Source: F23-D06 sp947167635 | GTDB lineage: Bacteria > Bacteroidota > Bacteroidia > Bacteroidales > WCHB1-69 | DNA length: 64,000 bases | Assembly: GCA_947167635.1 (NCBI GenBank) | Contig: CAMVIT010000006.1 | Location: 1 to 64,000, forward strand | Direction of reading: 5' to 3' | Shown here: positions 43,421 to 54,001 of the stretch, one piece after another | How the letters are laid out: the number at the start of each line of letters is the position of its first letter | How positions within the stretch are numbered: position 1 is the first letter of the stretch | Position numbers and translations under genes: made by a program | Notes under the pieces: model-generated | Told to the model about the DNA's origin: nothing | The model's input: only the letters and a program-made list of their open reading frames with translations | The model's database searches: none

Positions 43421-46258
43421 CTAAAAAACGATGTTGATGATGCGTTTGGGCACCACAATGATTTTCTTGGGCTGCTTGCCGTCGAGCCATTTCTGGACAT
43501 CCGTGTTGGCTAACAATATCGGTTCGATCTCCTTTTGAGTATAAGTGACCGGGAATGAGAGTTTGACGCGCATTTTTCCGTTGAAGGAGACGGGATAAGT
43601 GAAGTCGGTCTCCGTCAGATAGGACTCGTCAAAGGCGGGGTATGCTGCATCCACGATGGAGTCGGCATGGCCTAACAGCGACCACAGCTCCTCGGTGATG
43701 TGCGGTGCGTAGGAGGACAGCAGCACGCAGAGCGGCTCTAAGATCTTGCGCTTGCAGCATTTGGCATCGCCCAGCTCGTTGGTGCAGATCATAAAGGCAC
43801 TGACGGCGGTATTGAAGGAGAACTTCTCGTTGTCCTCTTCAATCTTTTTGATGGTCTTGTGCAGAATCTTGTACTCCTCGCGGGTGGGCTCTTCATCGGA
43901 AACGCACCAGTTGAAATCCTTGTCGTGGAACAGGCGCCAGAACTTCTTGATGAAGCGGAACACGCCCTCGATGCCGTTGGTGTCCCACGGCTTGGCCATC
44001 TCGATGGGGCCGAGGAACATCTCGTACATGCGCAGCGTGTCGGCACCGTATTTCTCTACCAGATCATCGGGATTTTGCACATTGTATTTGGATTTGGACA
44101 TCTTCTCCACCTCCCAGCCGCAGATGTATTGGCCCTCTTCAAGGATGAATTCGGCATCGGCGAAGTCGGGCATCCACTTCTTGAAGGCCTCGGTGTCGAG
44201 CACGTCGTTTCGCACGATGTTGACATCGACGCGGATGGGCGTGACCTCATAGCCGTCTTTCAGCCCGAAGGAGACATACTTGTTGGTGCCGACGATGCGA
44301 TAGACGAAGTTAGTGCGTCCCTGGATCATGCCTTGGTTGATGAGTTTCTTGAAGGGCTCCTCTTCGCAACTGAGACCGATGTCGTGCAGGAATTTGTTCC
44401 AGAAACGGGAATAGATCAGGTGCCCGGTGGCGTGTTCGGCGCCGCCGACGTACAGATCAACGTCCCGCCAATACTCGTTGGCCTCCTTGGAAAAATAGCG
44501 CTCGTCGTTGTGCGGGTCCATATAGCGGAGATAATATCCGGACGAGCCGGCAAAGCCGGGCATCGTGTTGTACTCCATGGGATAACCGTTGTAGGTCCAA
44601 TTCTTGGCGCGGGCCAAGGGCGGCTCGCCAGTCTCTGTGGGCTTGAACTCGTCAATTTCTGGCAATTTCACGGGAAGCTCCTCGATGGGGATGGGATAGG
44701 GCATGCCGTCCTTGTAGTAGATGGGGAAGGGTTCGCCCCAGTAACGCTGGCGGCTGAAGATGGCGTCGCGCAGGCGGTAGTTCACCGTGCCGTAGCCGAT
44801 GCCCATCGTCTTGATTTTCCCGATCATCGCCTTGCCGCCATCCTTGACGGTCATACCGGAGATGAAGCCGGAGTTCACGCAATAGCCGTTTTTGCTGTCC
44901 ATGGACTCCTCCCAGGTGTCGGGGTCGCTCAGATCGTCGGGGAAGGGGGCCACCACCTGACGGATGGGCAGGTTGAAATGACGGGCGAACGCGAAGTCGC
45001 GGCTGTCGTGGGCGGGCACGGCCATGATGGCGCCGGTGCCGTAGTCGGACAATACATAGTCGCTGACCCAAATGGGAATGCGTTCTTCCGTGATGGGGTT
45101 GATGGCGTAGGCGCCGGTGAAGACGCCGCTCACCTTCTTGACCTCGGCCTGGCGCTCGCGCTCCGAACGGTTTTTGGCCCAGGTGACGTATGCCTCCACC
45201 TCCGCCTTCTGCTCCGGCGTGGTGATGGCGGGAATCATCTCGTGCTCGGGGCACAAGACCATAAAGGTGACGCCGAAGATGGTGTCAGCACGGGTGGTGA
45301 AGATCTCGAAGGAGAGTTCGTTCTGCACACCGTCAACATTGCCGCCCATATAGAGCTTTTTCCAGTCAAGCTGGCCTTCCATAGCCAAGGGGAACCATAC
45401 GGCTGCGCCCTCGCTGCGCCCGATCCAGTTGCGCTGGATGTCTTTCAGCGAGTCGGTCCAGTCCACCTTCTCCAGCCCGGAGAGCAGACGTTCGGCGTAG
45501 GCGGAGACACGCAGGATCCACTGACGCATCAGCTTGCGCTCCACAGGGAAACCGCCGCGCACGGAGAGACCATTGACGACCTCGTCGTTGGCCAAAACGG
45601 TGCCCAGTCCGGCGCACCAGTTGACCCATGTGTCGGCAAGGTAGGCCAAGCGGTAGTTCATCAGAACTTCCTGTTGCTCCTTCTCATTCATGGACTTCCA
45701 CTCTTCGGCAGTGAAAGTCATCGGATTGGTTTGTGCCACATCCAGGCCGTCTGTGCCCGAAGCGTTGAACGCTGCTACGAGTTCGTCGATGGGACGGGCC
45801 TGGTTGGCTTGGTTGCAATAGTAGGAATTGAAGAGCTGGATGAAGGTCCATTGGGTCCATTTGTAGTAGTCGGGGTCGCAGGTGCGGAACTCGCGGCTCC
45901 AATCGTAGCAGAAGCCGAGTTTGTCAAGTTGCTCGCGATAGCGGTTGACATTCTTCTCCGTCGTCACGGCGGGATGCTGGCCGGTTTGGATGGCGTATTG
46001 CTCGGCGGGCAGCCCGAATGCGTCATAGCCCATGGGATGCAGTACATTGAATCCCTTCTGACGTTTATAACGGGAGAAGATATCGGAGGCAATGTATCCT
46101 AATGGATGTCCTACATGCAATCCGGCACCGGAAGGGTAGGGGAACATGTCCAGGACATAGTATTTGGGCTTGTTGAGATTGATCTCGGTTTTATAAATCT
46201 GTTTTTCTTTCCAGTTCTTCTGCCATTTGGCTTCGATTTCTCTAAAATTGTATTCCAT
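43421..46258 (-). CDS. leuS: Leucyl-tRNA synthetase
   Basis: 945 residues. It charges tRNA-Leu. Class I signatures: PYPSGAGLHVGHPLGY (about residue 40, HIGH motif form) and EKMSKSKYN (about residue 716-720, KMSKS). The editing domain lies between them (TRADTIFGVTFMVLCPEH), followed by the anticodon-binding domain (FSFNTAVSAFMICTNELG). Length is slightly above the E. coli enzyme (860) because of insertions, as seen in Bacteroidota. Upstream by 42 bases is the stop of the giant T9SS gene; no promoter between is obvious. Confidence 0.98.
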   Translation of the reverse strand: MEYNFREIEAKWQKNWKEKQIYKTEINLNKPKYYVLDMFPYPSGAGLHVGHPLGYIASDIFSRYKRQKGFNVLHPMGYDAFGLPAEQYAIQTGQHPAVTTEKNVNRYREQLDKLGFCYDWSREFRTCDPDYYKWTQWTFIQLFNSYYCNQANQARPIDELVAAFNASGTDGLDVAQTNPMTFTAEEWKSMNEKEQQEVLMNYRLAYLADTWVNWCAGLGTVLANDEVVNGLSVRGGFPVERKLMRQWILRVSAYAERLLSGLEKVDWTDSLKDIQRNWIGRSEGAAVWFPLAMEGQLDWKKLYMGGNVDGVQNELSFEIFTTRADTIFGVTFMVLCPEHEMIPAITTPEQKAEVEAYVTWAKNRSERERQAEVKKVSGVFTGAYAINPITEERIPIWVSDYVLSDYGTGAIMAVPAHDSRDFAFARHFNLPIRQVVAPFPDDLSDPDTWEESMDSKNGYCVNSGFISGMTVKDGGKAMIGKIKTMGIGYGTVNYRLRDAIFSRQRYWGEPFPIYYKDGMPYPIPIEELPVKLPEIDEFKPTETGEPPLARAKNWTYNGYPMEYNTMPGFAGSSGYYLRYMDPHNDERYFSKEANEYWRDVDLYVGGAEHATGHLIYSRFWNKFLHDIGLSCEEEPFKKLINQGMIQGRTNFVYRIVGTNKYVSFGLKDGYEVTPIRVDVNIVRNDVLDTEAFKKWMPDFADAEFILEEGQYICGWEVEKMSKSKYNVQNPDDLVEKYGADTLRMYEMFLGPIEMAKPWDTNGIEGVFRFIKKFWRLFHDKDFNWCVSDEEPTREEYKILHKTIKKIEEDNEKFSFNTAVSAFMICTNELGDAKCCKRKILEPLCVLLSSYAPHITEELWSLLGHADSIVDAAYPAFDESYLTETDFTYPVSFNGKMRVKLSFPVTYTQKEIEPILLANTDVQKWLDGKQPKKIIVVPKRIINIVF

Positions 46259-46300
46259 GTATAGTTTGAAGATGTATTAATAGTCAAAAATGAGAACGGT

Positions 46301-49300
46301 CTATCGGTTCACTACGACTTTCCGAGTGTCCACGGTCTTGCTGTCTTGGTTCAGGAAACGGACGAAGTATTGTCCGGCAGCAAGTGTGGAGCAGTCAAGT
46401 TGGATATGGCTGTCGGTGACTGTGAGTGTCTGCAACGTGCGGCCAAGGGCGTCCACAAGATGGATTTGCGTGATGTCAAGAACGGTTTCGCTGAGGTCGA
46501 TGTTCAGCACGTCATGTGTGGGCACGGGGTAGATCCGGATTTGGGTCTCGTTGGTGTATTCCTCCACGCCGACATTGCAGAGAATGGCGAGAGAGCGTTC
46601 GGCAGAGCCGCAACTGTTGATGGCTTTGGCTGTCAACAAGCCACTGCCGTTCACATTGACGGTGAGCAGTATGCTACTCTGGTCGCCGCCGATGATGGTC
46701 CAGTTGGTGTTTGAAACACGCCATTCGTAGTTGGTGGCATAAAGAGTGCTGTCAACGTCATAAATGAAGTTGCCGTAATTGGTGAGGTGCTCATTGCCGC
46801 TGATGGTGGCGGGCAGCACAGGTATCGGATTGACGGTCAGGTTCAAAATGATGGTGCTGTCGCAACCTTGGTGGCTTTGCAGGTTGTTCGTGAACGTGAA
46901 TGTTCCGGCCACGGTTTGGGCAGGCAACTGGAAGCCGTGCAGGGAATAGGTGGACCCTTGGCAAATGTTGTCCGTGAAGGTTTGGGTGAAGGTCGGAAGG
47001 ACGGTGATACGGATACTGTCGGAGGTGACGCATCCGTTCTCATGCGTGGCCGTCACGATGTATGTGGTGGAGGCTGTCGGGGTGACCGTGATGTTTTGGG
47101 TGGTCTCGCCGGTGTTCCAAAGATAGCTCTGCGCATTGCTGTATGAAAGGATGTTGGAGGAACCTCCTTGACAGACTGACGACACGCTGTTCAGGAAAAC
47201 AAACGGGGCTTCCAAAGAGGTGACCTGCATTGAGGCCGTGGAGATGCACCCGTAGGGGTTGGTGGCGGTGACGGTGTAATTGCCGCCCATGGAGATGGTG
47301 ATGACACTGTCGATGGAACCGTTGCTCCAGAGATAGGATGTGCCTCCGCGTGCCACTAATTGCGTGGTGCTGTTGTTGCAGAGCGTGTTAGGCCCGGAGA
47401 TCTGGGCTATGGGGCTGGGATTGATGTGCAGCTCGGCAGAGGTTGCGGCCGTGCAACCGTTGGCAGACATGGCGGTGACGGTGTAGTTGCCCGATACGGA
47501 GACCGTGATGTGGTCGGAGGTGCTTCCGGTGCTCCACAAGTAGTATTGTCCACCCGTGGCCGTGAAGACTACAGAGTCACCCATGCAAATCGTGTTGTCG
47601 CCACTGATAAGCACGTTGGGTTGAGGCTCCACGTTGACCACCTTGCTCACGGAGGAGACGCAGCCGTTGGCATCGGTGCCGGAGACCTCGTATGTGGTGG
47701 TGCTGGTGGGCAGAATGGAGATGCTGGGCGTGTTTTCACCGGTGCTCCAAACATAGGATGCAGCTCCCGTGGCTGTCAGTGTGTGCAGGGTGTTGGCACA
47801 TACCAGATTGTCGCCATTGATGTAGATGTTCGGACTCTGCGCTTGGGTGATGGTGATACTGTCAGAGCGGCTGCAACCGAATGCGTTGAGTGCTCTCACG
47901 GAGTAGGTTCCGGGCAGGTTGACCGTGATGGTGTTGGTGGTCGCGCCTGTGGACCAGAGGTAGGAGGTGGCCCCCGATGCGGCGATTGTGGTGCTGGAAC
48001 CTTCGCAGAAGGTGGTGTTTCCGATGAAGTTGATGGTAGGCAGACTGTTGACGGTGACGTAGGTGCTTGCGGTGGCGCTGCAGCCGTATTCGTTGGTGGC
48101 TGTCACCGTGTAGGTGTTGTTGTTGTTCGGGAACAAAGCCACATCAGCACCGACGGAACCATTGGACCATTGGTAAACAAGGCCTCCCGTTGCGGTCAGG
48201 ATGATGCTGCTGCCACGGCACACTGTGGTGTTGCCAACGATGGACGGCGTGGGCAGCGGGCTGACAATAAGGCTGTCGCGTGCGGTGGTCTGGCAGCCAT
48301 GGCTGTTGGTGGCTGTCACCGTGTAGATGCCCTGCGCCGACACGGTCAGCTGGTTGCCCGTGGCTCCGGTGGACCAATGGTAGGTGAGCTCGTTGTTGGG
48401 AAGCTGGTAGGTGTAGCTCTGTCCGGCACAGATGGAGTGCTGCATGCCGAAATGCAACACGGGCAGAGGGTTGACCGTCACCAATACAGAATCCACGGCA
48501 GAACATCCCAGCGTGTTGCTGGCCGTCACCTTGTAGATGCCGGGCTGGGTGACGGTGATGGACGGGGTAGTGGCGTTGTTGGACCACAAGTAGCTGTATC
48601 CTGGAGAAGCCGTCAGCTGTGTGGAACCTCCCTGGCAGAAACTGAGTTCGCCGGAAATCGATACGGTAACGGTGGAACTGATGGAGACCACAGCGGAGGA
48701 GAAGTTCTGGCATCCATGTTCGTCCGTCACGGTCACGCTATAAGCTGTGCTGATGGCGGGCGCTACAGTGATGGTGTGCGTGGTGTCTCCGGTGGACCAG
48801 GCATAGTGGCTGGAATTGTTGACATACAGGGTCGTGGCGGCATTTGCGCAAATGGTGCCCGCACCCAGAATGGCGGCATTGGGCAGGGAATACATGGTCA
48901 CGGTAGTGGAGGCTGTCTGTGTGCAGCCATGGCTGTTGGTTGCAGTGACCGTGTAGGTGCCGGGCGCGGAAATCGTCGCCGGCGCATTGGATACGCCGGT
49001 GCTCCAGACGTAGTTGCTGCCGGCTTCGTTGTTGGCAGTCAGGATGGTGCTGCCACCATCACAGAAGGCGGTGCTGCCGGAAATGGAGATTTGTGGTCTG
49101 GGATGGACCGTGACGTGTACGGAACGGGTGCTCGTGCAACCGTTGGCATTGGTGGCGCTGACTTGATAGGTGCCCGTGCTGTTCACAGAAATTTGGTTTT
49201 GGGTGCTTCCGGTGGACCAAATGTAGCTGCAGCCGGCCGGGGCAATGGCGGTGAGCAATACGGACTCCCCTTGGCAAATGGCCGTGTCGGCCGTCAGGGT

Positions 49301-52300
49301 GATGCTCGGCAGCGGGTTGACGGCCAAGGAGGTGCTGGTCGATGCGGTACAGCCGTAACTGTTGAAAACCGTCACCGTGTAGAGACCGCTCTGGCTGACG
49401 TTGATGCTGCTGCTGGTGAGACCGTTGCTCCATTGGTAGGAGCTTCCACCCAACGCGGTGAGCACCGCGGTGCCGCCTTGGCAAATTTCACTCGGCCCGT
49501 TCAGATAAGGCGTGGGATTTCCTTGGACGTTAATGGTGGTGCTGGCCGTGTTGGTACATCCGTTCTCGTCAGTGACCAATACGGTATAAACGCTCGTGTT
49601 GGTGGGCGTGACAGTGATAAGCTGCCCCTGTTGTCCCGACATCGGCCAGGTGTATTGTATGCCTGTGGAAGAAAGAGCGAAAAGGGAGACGCTCTCGCCA
49701 TTGCAAATGTTGTTGTTGGCATTGATGGTGACCTCCGGCAGCGGATTCACGATGACAGTTTCCGACGTGGTGGCCGAGCATCCTTGGGCATTGGTGACAG
49801 TGACAAAATAGGTGCCCGTCTGGGTGGCGGAGAGGAATGCGTTGGTGGTACCGTCGCTCCAAATATAGCTGTTGCCACCGTTGGCGCGCAAAATGGCTGT
49901 CCTGCCTTGGCATACCGTGGTCGTGCCCGTGATAGAGGGTGTTGGAGAGGGCATCTCGCTCACATTGGCGGAGATGGCGTTGGTGCAGCCTAAGGAGTTG
50001 GTGACACTGACCGAGTAGGTGCCGGGCGTGTAAATGTCCAACGAACTGGCCGTGCTGCCGTCATTCCAATGATAAGTGTAAGTCTCGTTGCCAGTGACAC
50101 TCAGGGTGGTGTGACCGCCTTGGCAGAAGTTACGGGCACCCACGATCTGCGCGCTGACTTGCCAAAGTGTGATTTGCTTGCTGGCAGAAGAGATGCAACC
50201 GTTGGCATCGGTGCCGGTGACAGAATAGGTGTTGGCGTAGGTCGTGGTAATGGACGGGGTCGTTTCCCCCGTGCTCCAAGAGTAGTTGACAGCTCCGGAA
50301 GCGGTCAGCGTGGTGGACTCGCCCTGACAGAACGGCGTGCGACCGTTGATGGCGACATTGGGCAAGGCGTTCACGATGAGCGTCTTGGTGGCTGTGTTGC
50401 GACAATTGTGGGCATCGGTCACCGTGACAGTGTAGGAGTTCTCCGTGTTGACTGTGATGCGGTCGTTGGTGGAGTTGGTGGACCATGCATAGCTGGTACC
50501 GCCCGTAGCAATCCAAGTGCAGCTGTTGCCTTGGCAAACCGCGTCTGGACCTGTGATGGTGGCAACGGGCAACTCATGGACAACAACGGTCACATTGCCC
50601 TCGCGCTGACATTCATGGACGGTGTATGCAGTGACATGGTATGTGGTGGTCGCAGTGGGATATACCGTGATGGAAGCCTCCGTGCTGGCGTTGTCCCATA
50701 GATAATGATCGGCACCGGAAACCGTGATGGTCGCGCTGGCGCCTTTGCAGATGGCCTGCGTGTTAGACAGGTGCATCGTGGGCAGCGGGGCTGACAAGAC
50801 GGTAAAGGATGCGGTGCCTCGACAATTGTGCTGGTCGGTGACCGTGACACGGTAGGTGTTGGCCGCATTGATGGTGATGACTTGGCTGTTGGCACCGTTG
50901 TTCCACGAATAGGCAGCGTATGGGCCGCTTGCTGTCAATTGCGCGCTGCTGCCTACACATAAGTGCTGCGAACCCGTGATGGCCGGTATGGGATTGGAAT
51001 GGACGGTGAGACGGTAGTAAAAAATCGAGTCGCATCCCGTGACACGGGAGGTGGTGGAAAATGAGTACGAGCCGGCACCATTCACTGTGACGCCAAAAGC
51101 AGTGGTGTACGGCAACTGCGAAGCGCAAATCTCCTCCCGAATCGTGTCGGTGTTGTAGATGATGGGCCAGATGGTCAGATGGATGGGCACGATGCTGTCG
51201 CACCCGTTCACGGTCGTCAGACGAATCTCGTGCGTTCCGGGCGTCGTGAAAGACTGCCCTGCATAATCAAACGGCAAGTTGTACTCGCATGTGGTGAAAT
51301 AGAGTGTGTCGTCTTGGTAAACAGGGTAGTGACGCAGGTTTACGGTAATCAAGCTGTCGCAACCTGCCGTGCTTTGCAGCAGAATGTCGTAAATGCCGGG
51401 CTCTGTGAGGATGGAGTCCCCGACAGCGAAGGTCTCGCTTTCGCAAATGGCAATATCGAGACTGTCATGATACACGGGCAGCGTGGTCACGACGAGGTGA
51501 CGCAGCGTGTCGCACCCGAAAGTGACGGTGTCCGGCAGCACAAGGTCGTACTCGCCGACCTCTGAAATCAAGGTGTCTCTGTATTGGAATGGAATCATGT
51601 TTTCGCACACGGCCATCGCGATAGTGTCCTGCGGCACGTCGCGTACAATGACATACAATGCGTTGCAGGTACTGTCACACCCGAATGTGGTCTGGTGTGG
51701 CTCGTAATAGGTCCCGGCATGGTTGATAACGGTGTCCCTGTATGTGTACGGCAAATCGTATTGGCACAAGACCAGCGTGTCAACCAGCGTGTCGGTGTAT
51801 GCCTCCCAAACGTTCAACACGAGGGTGATGTTGCTGTCACAGTGCTGAATGGTCGTTCCGAAGAAGGTGTATGTGACTGAGCTGGTGAAAGCTGTGTCGG
51901 CAAACACGTATGGCGTATCCGTTGCGCAGATGTCCGCTGTGATGGTGTCGTTGTACGAAGGCGTGGCTTGCACAATGAGCATGGCCATGCCTGTGCATGG
52001 AATGGAGTCGCCACTCTCCAAATAGTAGATGCCCGGCTCCTCGAAAGTGCGTGCGGAATCAACGGCGATGGGAAAGTCGTTTTCACAAAAAGTGTAATAC
52101 GTTGTGTCGTAAGTGGTCGGCAACACAGTGAGCTCCAGATGGATAATGATGCTGTCGCATCCGAATGCGGAATTCAGGGCGAAGTCGTAAACGCCCGGTT
52201 CGTAGAAACTGCTGTCGCCGACGACATAAGGCAAATAATGTGAGCAGACGGTCTCGATGAGCGTATCAACCTCTTCATATTCAGGATAAATATTGAGACT

Positions 52301-52849
52301 GAGGAAAAAGACGCTGTCGCACCCGTTTTCGGATGAATATGTGTACTCGTACCAACCGGATTCTGTCAGCGTGTCGCCCTGAAACAGATATGGGGATTCC
52401 GAGGCGCATAGAGTGGCAAATGTCGTGTCGAAATAGACCGGTAGCTGTTCAACCACGAAATAGTGGAAAATATCGCACCCGTTCGAGTCTTGGGCAACAG
52501 AGATCATTTGGCTTGTCGCCTCCGAAAATGTGAGGTCTTCGTATTCCAATGGAAATTTGTTTGCACAATCCTTCAGGTTGATTGTGTCAATCTGTGATTG
52601 GAAGACGGAAACCCACCGGAAGGAGCTGTCTCGGCCGTCGGTTGTCTGCAAGGTGATGGCGTATTCGCCAGGAGCCGTGATCTCTTCCCCGAGATACTCC
52701 ATGGGGAATCCTGTGGCACATACGATCTGGTATGTGGTGTCAACAGTCAGGGAATCTGTGCCAGGTGATGCTTGCAATGTGTTGTGAAAGAGCAAGTTGA
52801 AAATCATTGCGAGAAATGTTGCCGTGGCAATGCGGTAAATGTTTTTCAT
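46301..52849 (-). CDS. 2182-residue Ig-repeat adhesin with T9SS type A sorting domain
   Basis: Signal peptide at 1-27. Residues about 35-640 hold about nine modules of 65-70 residues, each with a Cys-x-x-x-x-P-(Y/F) start, a G(I/V/T)Y turn and GCDS, alternating with conserved PxYxDT. Then nineteen modules of about 75 residues follow, each with a C-x-G-x-S/T start, an (Y/A)xWS(T/N)G core and PxGTYxVTATNxxGC. Near 2000 comes a further cysteine module, and residues 2104-2182 are a Por_Secre_tail domain (IRIYPVPTHDVLNIDL, then ALGRTLQTL). That tail directs the type IX system and anchors or releases the protein at the surface. The repeats are near-identical in plan, so recombination may change their number. 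An adhesin role is inferred. Confidence 0.88.
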   Translation of the reverse strand: MKNIYRIATATFLAMIFNLLFHNTLQASPGTDSLTVDTTYQIVCATGFPMEYLGEEITAPGEYAITLQTTDGRDSSFRWVSVFQSQIDTINLKDCANKFPLEYEDLTFSEATSQMISVAQDSNGCDIFHYFVVEQLPVYFDTTFATLCASESPYLFQGDTLTESGWYEYTYSSENGCDSVFFLSLNIYPEYEEVDTLIETVCSHYLPYVVGDSSFYEPGVYDFALNSAFGCDSIIIHLELTVLPTTYDTTYYTFCENDFPIAVDSARTFEEPGIYYLESGDSIPCTGMAMLIVQATPSYNDTITADICATDTPYVFADTAFTSSVTYTFFGTTIQHCDSNITLVLNVWEAYTDTLVDTLVLCQYDLPYTYRDTVINHAGTYYEPHQTTFGCDSTCNALYVIVRDVPQDTIAMAVCENMIPFQYRDTLISEVGEYDLVLPDTVTFGCDTLRHLVVTTLPVYHDSLDIAICESETFAVGDSILTEPGIYDILLQSTAGCDSLITVNLRHYPVYQDDTLYFTTCEYNLPFDYAGQSFTTPGTHEIRLTTVNGCDSIVPIHLTIWPIIYNTDTIREEICASQLPYTTAFGVTVNGAGSYSFSTTSRVTGCDSIFYYRLTVHSNPIPAITGSQHLCVGSSAQLTASGPYAAYSWNNGANSQVITINAANTYRVTVTDQHNCRGTASFTVLSAPLPTMHLSNTQAICKGASATITVSGADHYLWDNASTEASITVYPTATTTYHVTAYTVHECQREGNVTVVVHELPVATITGPDAVCQGNSCTWIATGGTSYAWSTNSTNDRITVNTENSYTVTVTDAHNCRNTATKTLIVNALPNVAINGRTPFCQGESTTLTASGAVNYSWSTGETTPSITTTYANTYSVTGTDANGCISSASKQITLWQVSAQIVGARNFCQGGHTTLSVTGNETYTYHWNDGSTASSLDIYTPGTYSVSVTNSLGCTNAISANVSEMPSPTPSITGTTTVCQGRTAILRANGGNSYIWSDGTTNAFLSATQTGTYFVTVTNAQGCSATTSETVIVNPLPEVTINANNNICNGESVSLFALSSTGIQYTWPMSGQQGQLITVTPTNTSVYTVLVTDENGCTNTASTTINVQGNPTPYLNGPSEICQGGTAVLTALGGSSYQWSNGLTSSSINVSQSGLYTVTVFNSYGCTASTSTSLAVNPLPSITLTADTAICQGESVLLTAIAPAGCSYIWSTGSTQNQISVNSTGTYQVSATNANGCTSTRSVHVTVHPRPQISISGSTAFCDGGSTILTANNEAGSNYVWSTGVSNAPATISAPGTYTVTATNSHGCTQTASTTVTMYSLPNAAILGAGTICANAATTLYVNNSSHYAWSTGDTTHTITVAPAISTAYSVTVTDEHGCQNFSSAVVSISSTVTVSISGELSFCQGGSTQLTASPGYSYLWSNNATTPSITVTQPGIYKVTASNTLGCSAVDSVLVTVNPLPVLHFGMQHSICAGQSYTYQLPNNELTYHWSTGATGNQLTVSAQGIYTVTATNSHGCQTTARDSLIVSPLPTPSIVGNTTVCRGSSIILTATGGLVYQWSNGSVGADVALFPNNNNTYTVTATNEYGCSATASTYVTVNSLPTINFIGNTTFCEGSSTTIAASGATSYLWSTGATTNTITVNLPGTYSVRALNAFGCSRSDSITITQAQSPNIYINGDNLVCANTLHTLTATGAASYVWSTGENTPSISILPTSTTTYEVSGTDANGCVSSVSKVVNVEPQPNVLISGDNTICMGDSVVFTATGGQYYLWSTGSTSDHITVSVSGNYTVTAMSANGCTAATSAELHINPSPIAQISGPNTLCNNSTTQLVARGGTSYLWSNGSIDSVITISMGGNYTVTATNPYGCISTASMQVTSLEAPFVFLNSVSSVCQGGSSNILSYSNAQSYLWNTGETTQNITVTPTASTTYIVTATHENGCVTSDSIRITVLPTFTQTFTDNICQGSTYSLHGFQLPAQTVAGTFTFTNNLQSHQGCDSTIILNLTVNPIPVLPATISGNEHLTNYGNFIYDVDSTLYATNYEWRVSNTNWTIIGGDQSSILLTVNVNGSGLLTAKAINSCGSAERSLAILCNVGVEEYTNETQIRIYPVPTHDVLNIDLSETVLDITQIHLVDALGRTLQTLTVTDSHIQLDCSTLAAGQYFVRFLNQDSKTVDTRKVVVNR

Positions 52850-52909
52850 GATATGAAATTTGTTTTTATACTCAATAATAATTATTATTCTCTATAATGA
52901 AAAAAGGGT

Positions 52910-52934
52910 GCAAATGTACATAAATTACGAATAC
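52910..52934 (-). promoter_or_regulatory. Promoter of the giant T9SS gene, same 25-base segment as 31129-31153
   Basis: Minus-strand -7 element TACATTTG at 52911-52918, 61 bases before the ATG at 52849; 24 of 25 bases shared with the DUF4230 promoter. Confidence 0.65.
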
Positions 52935-53013
52935 AAACGGCAAAATGAATTCACAGGAATGTTGCGTGCGAAGTCTCTGTTTTTTTTGCCGACAAAAGAA
53001 GCGATATTTTGTG

Positions 53014-53021
53014 TAATTTTG
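53014..53021 (+). promoter_or_regulatory. -7 promoter element of the membrane protein/rnhB pair
   Basis: TAATTTTG, 17 bases before the ATG at 53039. A TTTG at 52985-52988 may serve as -33, but spacing is 25. Confidence 0.45.
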
Positions 53022-53038
53022 CGCCCTCTTTTAGTCCG

Positions 53039-54001
53039 ATGTTATACCTGCTGAATAAAAACACGACCTTGCAATTGATCATCTCCGCCTTTTTGCTGGC
53101 ATGGAGCGGTTTCTGCATGTTCACTGGACTTTCTGTCGCGCCTCCTGACGGACATCCCTTGCTGTATGGAGCTATATATCCGTTTTTGAGCCAGCATCTT
53201 GTTTTCAGCAGAGCCCTTGCCATGGCCTTGCTGGTCCTTGAGGCTGTCTTCTTGCAGAGATTTTTTGCCGTCAACAGATTTTCGGAGAATAAAACGGCAA
53301 TGTCCATTCTCTTTTTTTGGGGAATGATGATTGTAGGACATCAGCTGACGCTTCTTTCACCCGCCAACTTCACGATGTTTGCCTTGACGCTCATCATGTT
53401 GATTAATACCAATGTGGTCAATGATTTTCCGCTGAAAAACAGGATTTTTATCTCCGGCATTATCATTGGCGTCGCTTCTTTGTTGGACATCAATGCGTTA
53501 TGGATATTGTTGTTCTTGATTTTCGCCATTCTTACCAATAGGTTCTCTCGGATGAAAGATGTGATCATTCTTCTCTCAGGACTTCTCTTTGTCGCAGTGT
53601 ATCTGTTCACCTATGGCTATCTGACAGACATGCTGCCGCAGTTGCTGGCCTCTTACAAGAAGGTTGATTTCTTCGGATTCATCGAACATGCGCGGGAGAT
53701 GAGGGTGATAGACTGGGTCTCCACCGCTATGTTGTTGGCGACCAGCATTTACATGATTGTGGTCTTGAAACTCTATTACGACAACAAGCTGATTGTGCTG
53801 CGCAATCGGTTTATGACGACGGTCTTTCTATGGTTGACGATGTTAGTTGCCGGATTCTTCTCCTGCTATGACATGCAGGGTGGGCGCGTCTATATCTTTG
53901 TGCCGGTGGTGTTGTTATACAGCATGTTGTGTTTGGTCAAGAGTCGGCGGATTTTCCACGATATACTGATTGTCGCCATGTTTGTGTTGCTATGGTTTTA
54001 A
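53039..54001 (+). CDS. Polytopic membrane protein (DUF6427-like)
   Basis: 320 residues with about ten hydrophobic segments (LIISAFLLAWSGFCMF, LAMALLVLEAVFL, FTMFALTLIMLINT, IIIGVASLLDINALWILLFLIFAIL and others) and short charged loops. A TTG/ATG upstream in frame is rejected because 53039 follows the promoter. The pattern fits the Bacteroidota DUF6427 family, function unknown. Its last codons overlap rnhB by 10 bases, so both are on one transcript. Confidence 0.75.
   Translation: MLYLLNKNTTLQLIISAFLLAWSGFCMFTGLSVAPPDGHPLLYGAIYPFLSQHLVFSRALAMALLVLEAVFLQRFFAVNRFSENKTAMSILFFWGMMIVGHQLTLLSPANFTMFALTLIMLINTNVVNDFPLKNRIFISGIIIGVASLLDINALWILLFLIFAILTNRFSRMKDVIILLSGLLFVAVYLFTYGYLTDMLPQLLASYKKVDFFGFIEHAREMRVIDWVSTAMLLATSIYMIVVLKLYYDNKLIVLRNRFMTTVFLWLTMLVAGFFSCYDMQGGRVYIFVPVVLLYSMLCLVKSRRIFHDILIVAMFVLLWF

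Noticed and set aside
43859..46102. A 747-residue plus-strand frame.
   Set aside because: It is antisense to leuS, which has all synthetase motifs.
43421..46258. Possible T-box or attenuator before leuS.
   Set aside because: The 42-base gap to the upstream gene is too short, and no terminator/antiterminator pair is visible.
47360..49993. An 877-residue open frame on the plus strand.
   Set aside because: It is antisense to the Ig-repeat gene, and its length follows from the repeat and codon bias of the real gene.
46301..52849. Regular 225-base periodicity resembling a large repeat or CRISPR-like array.
   Set aside because: The periodicity is that of Ig-like protein modules in one open frame; there are no identical short repeats with unique spacers.
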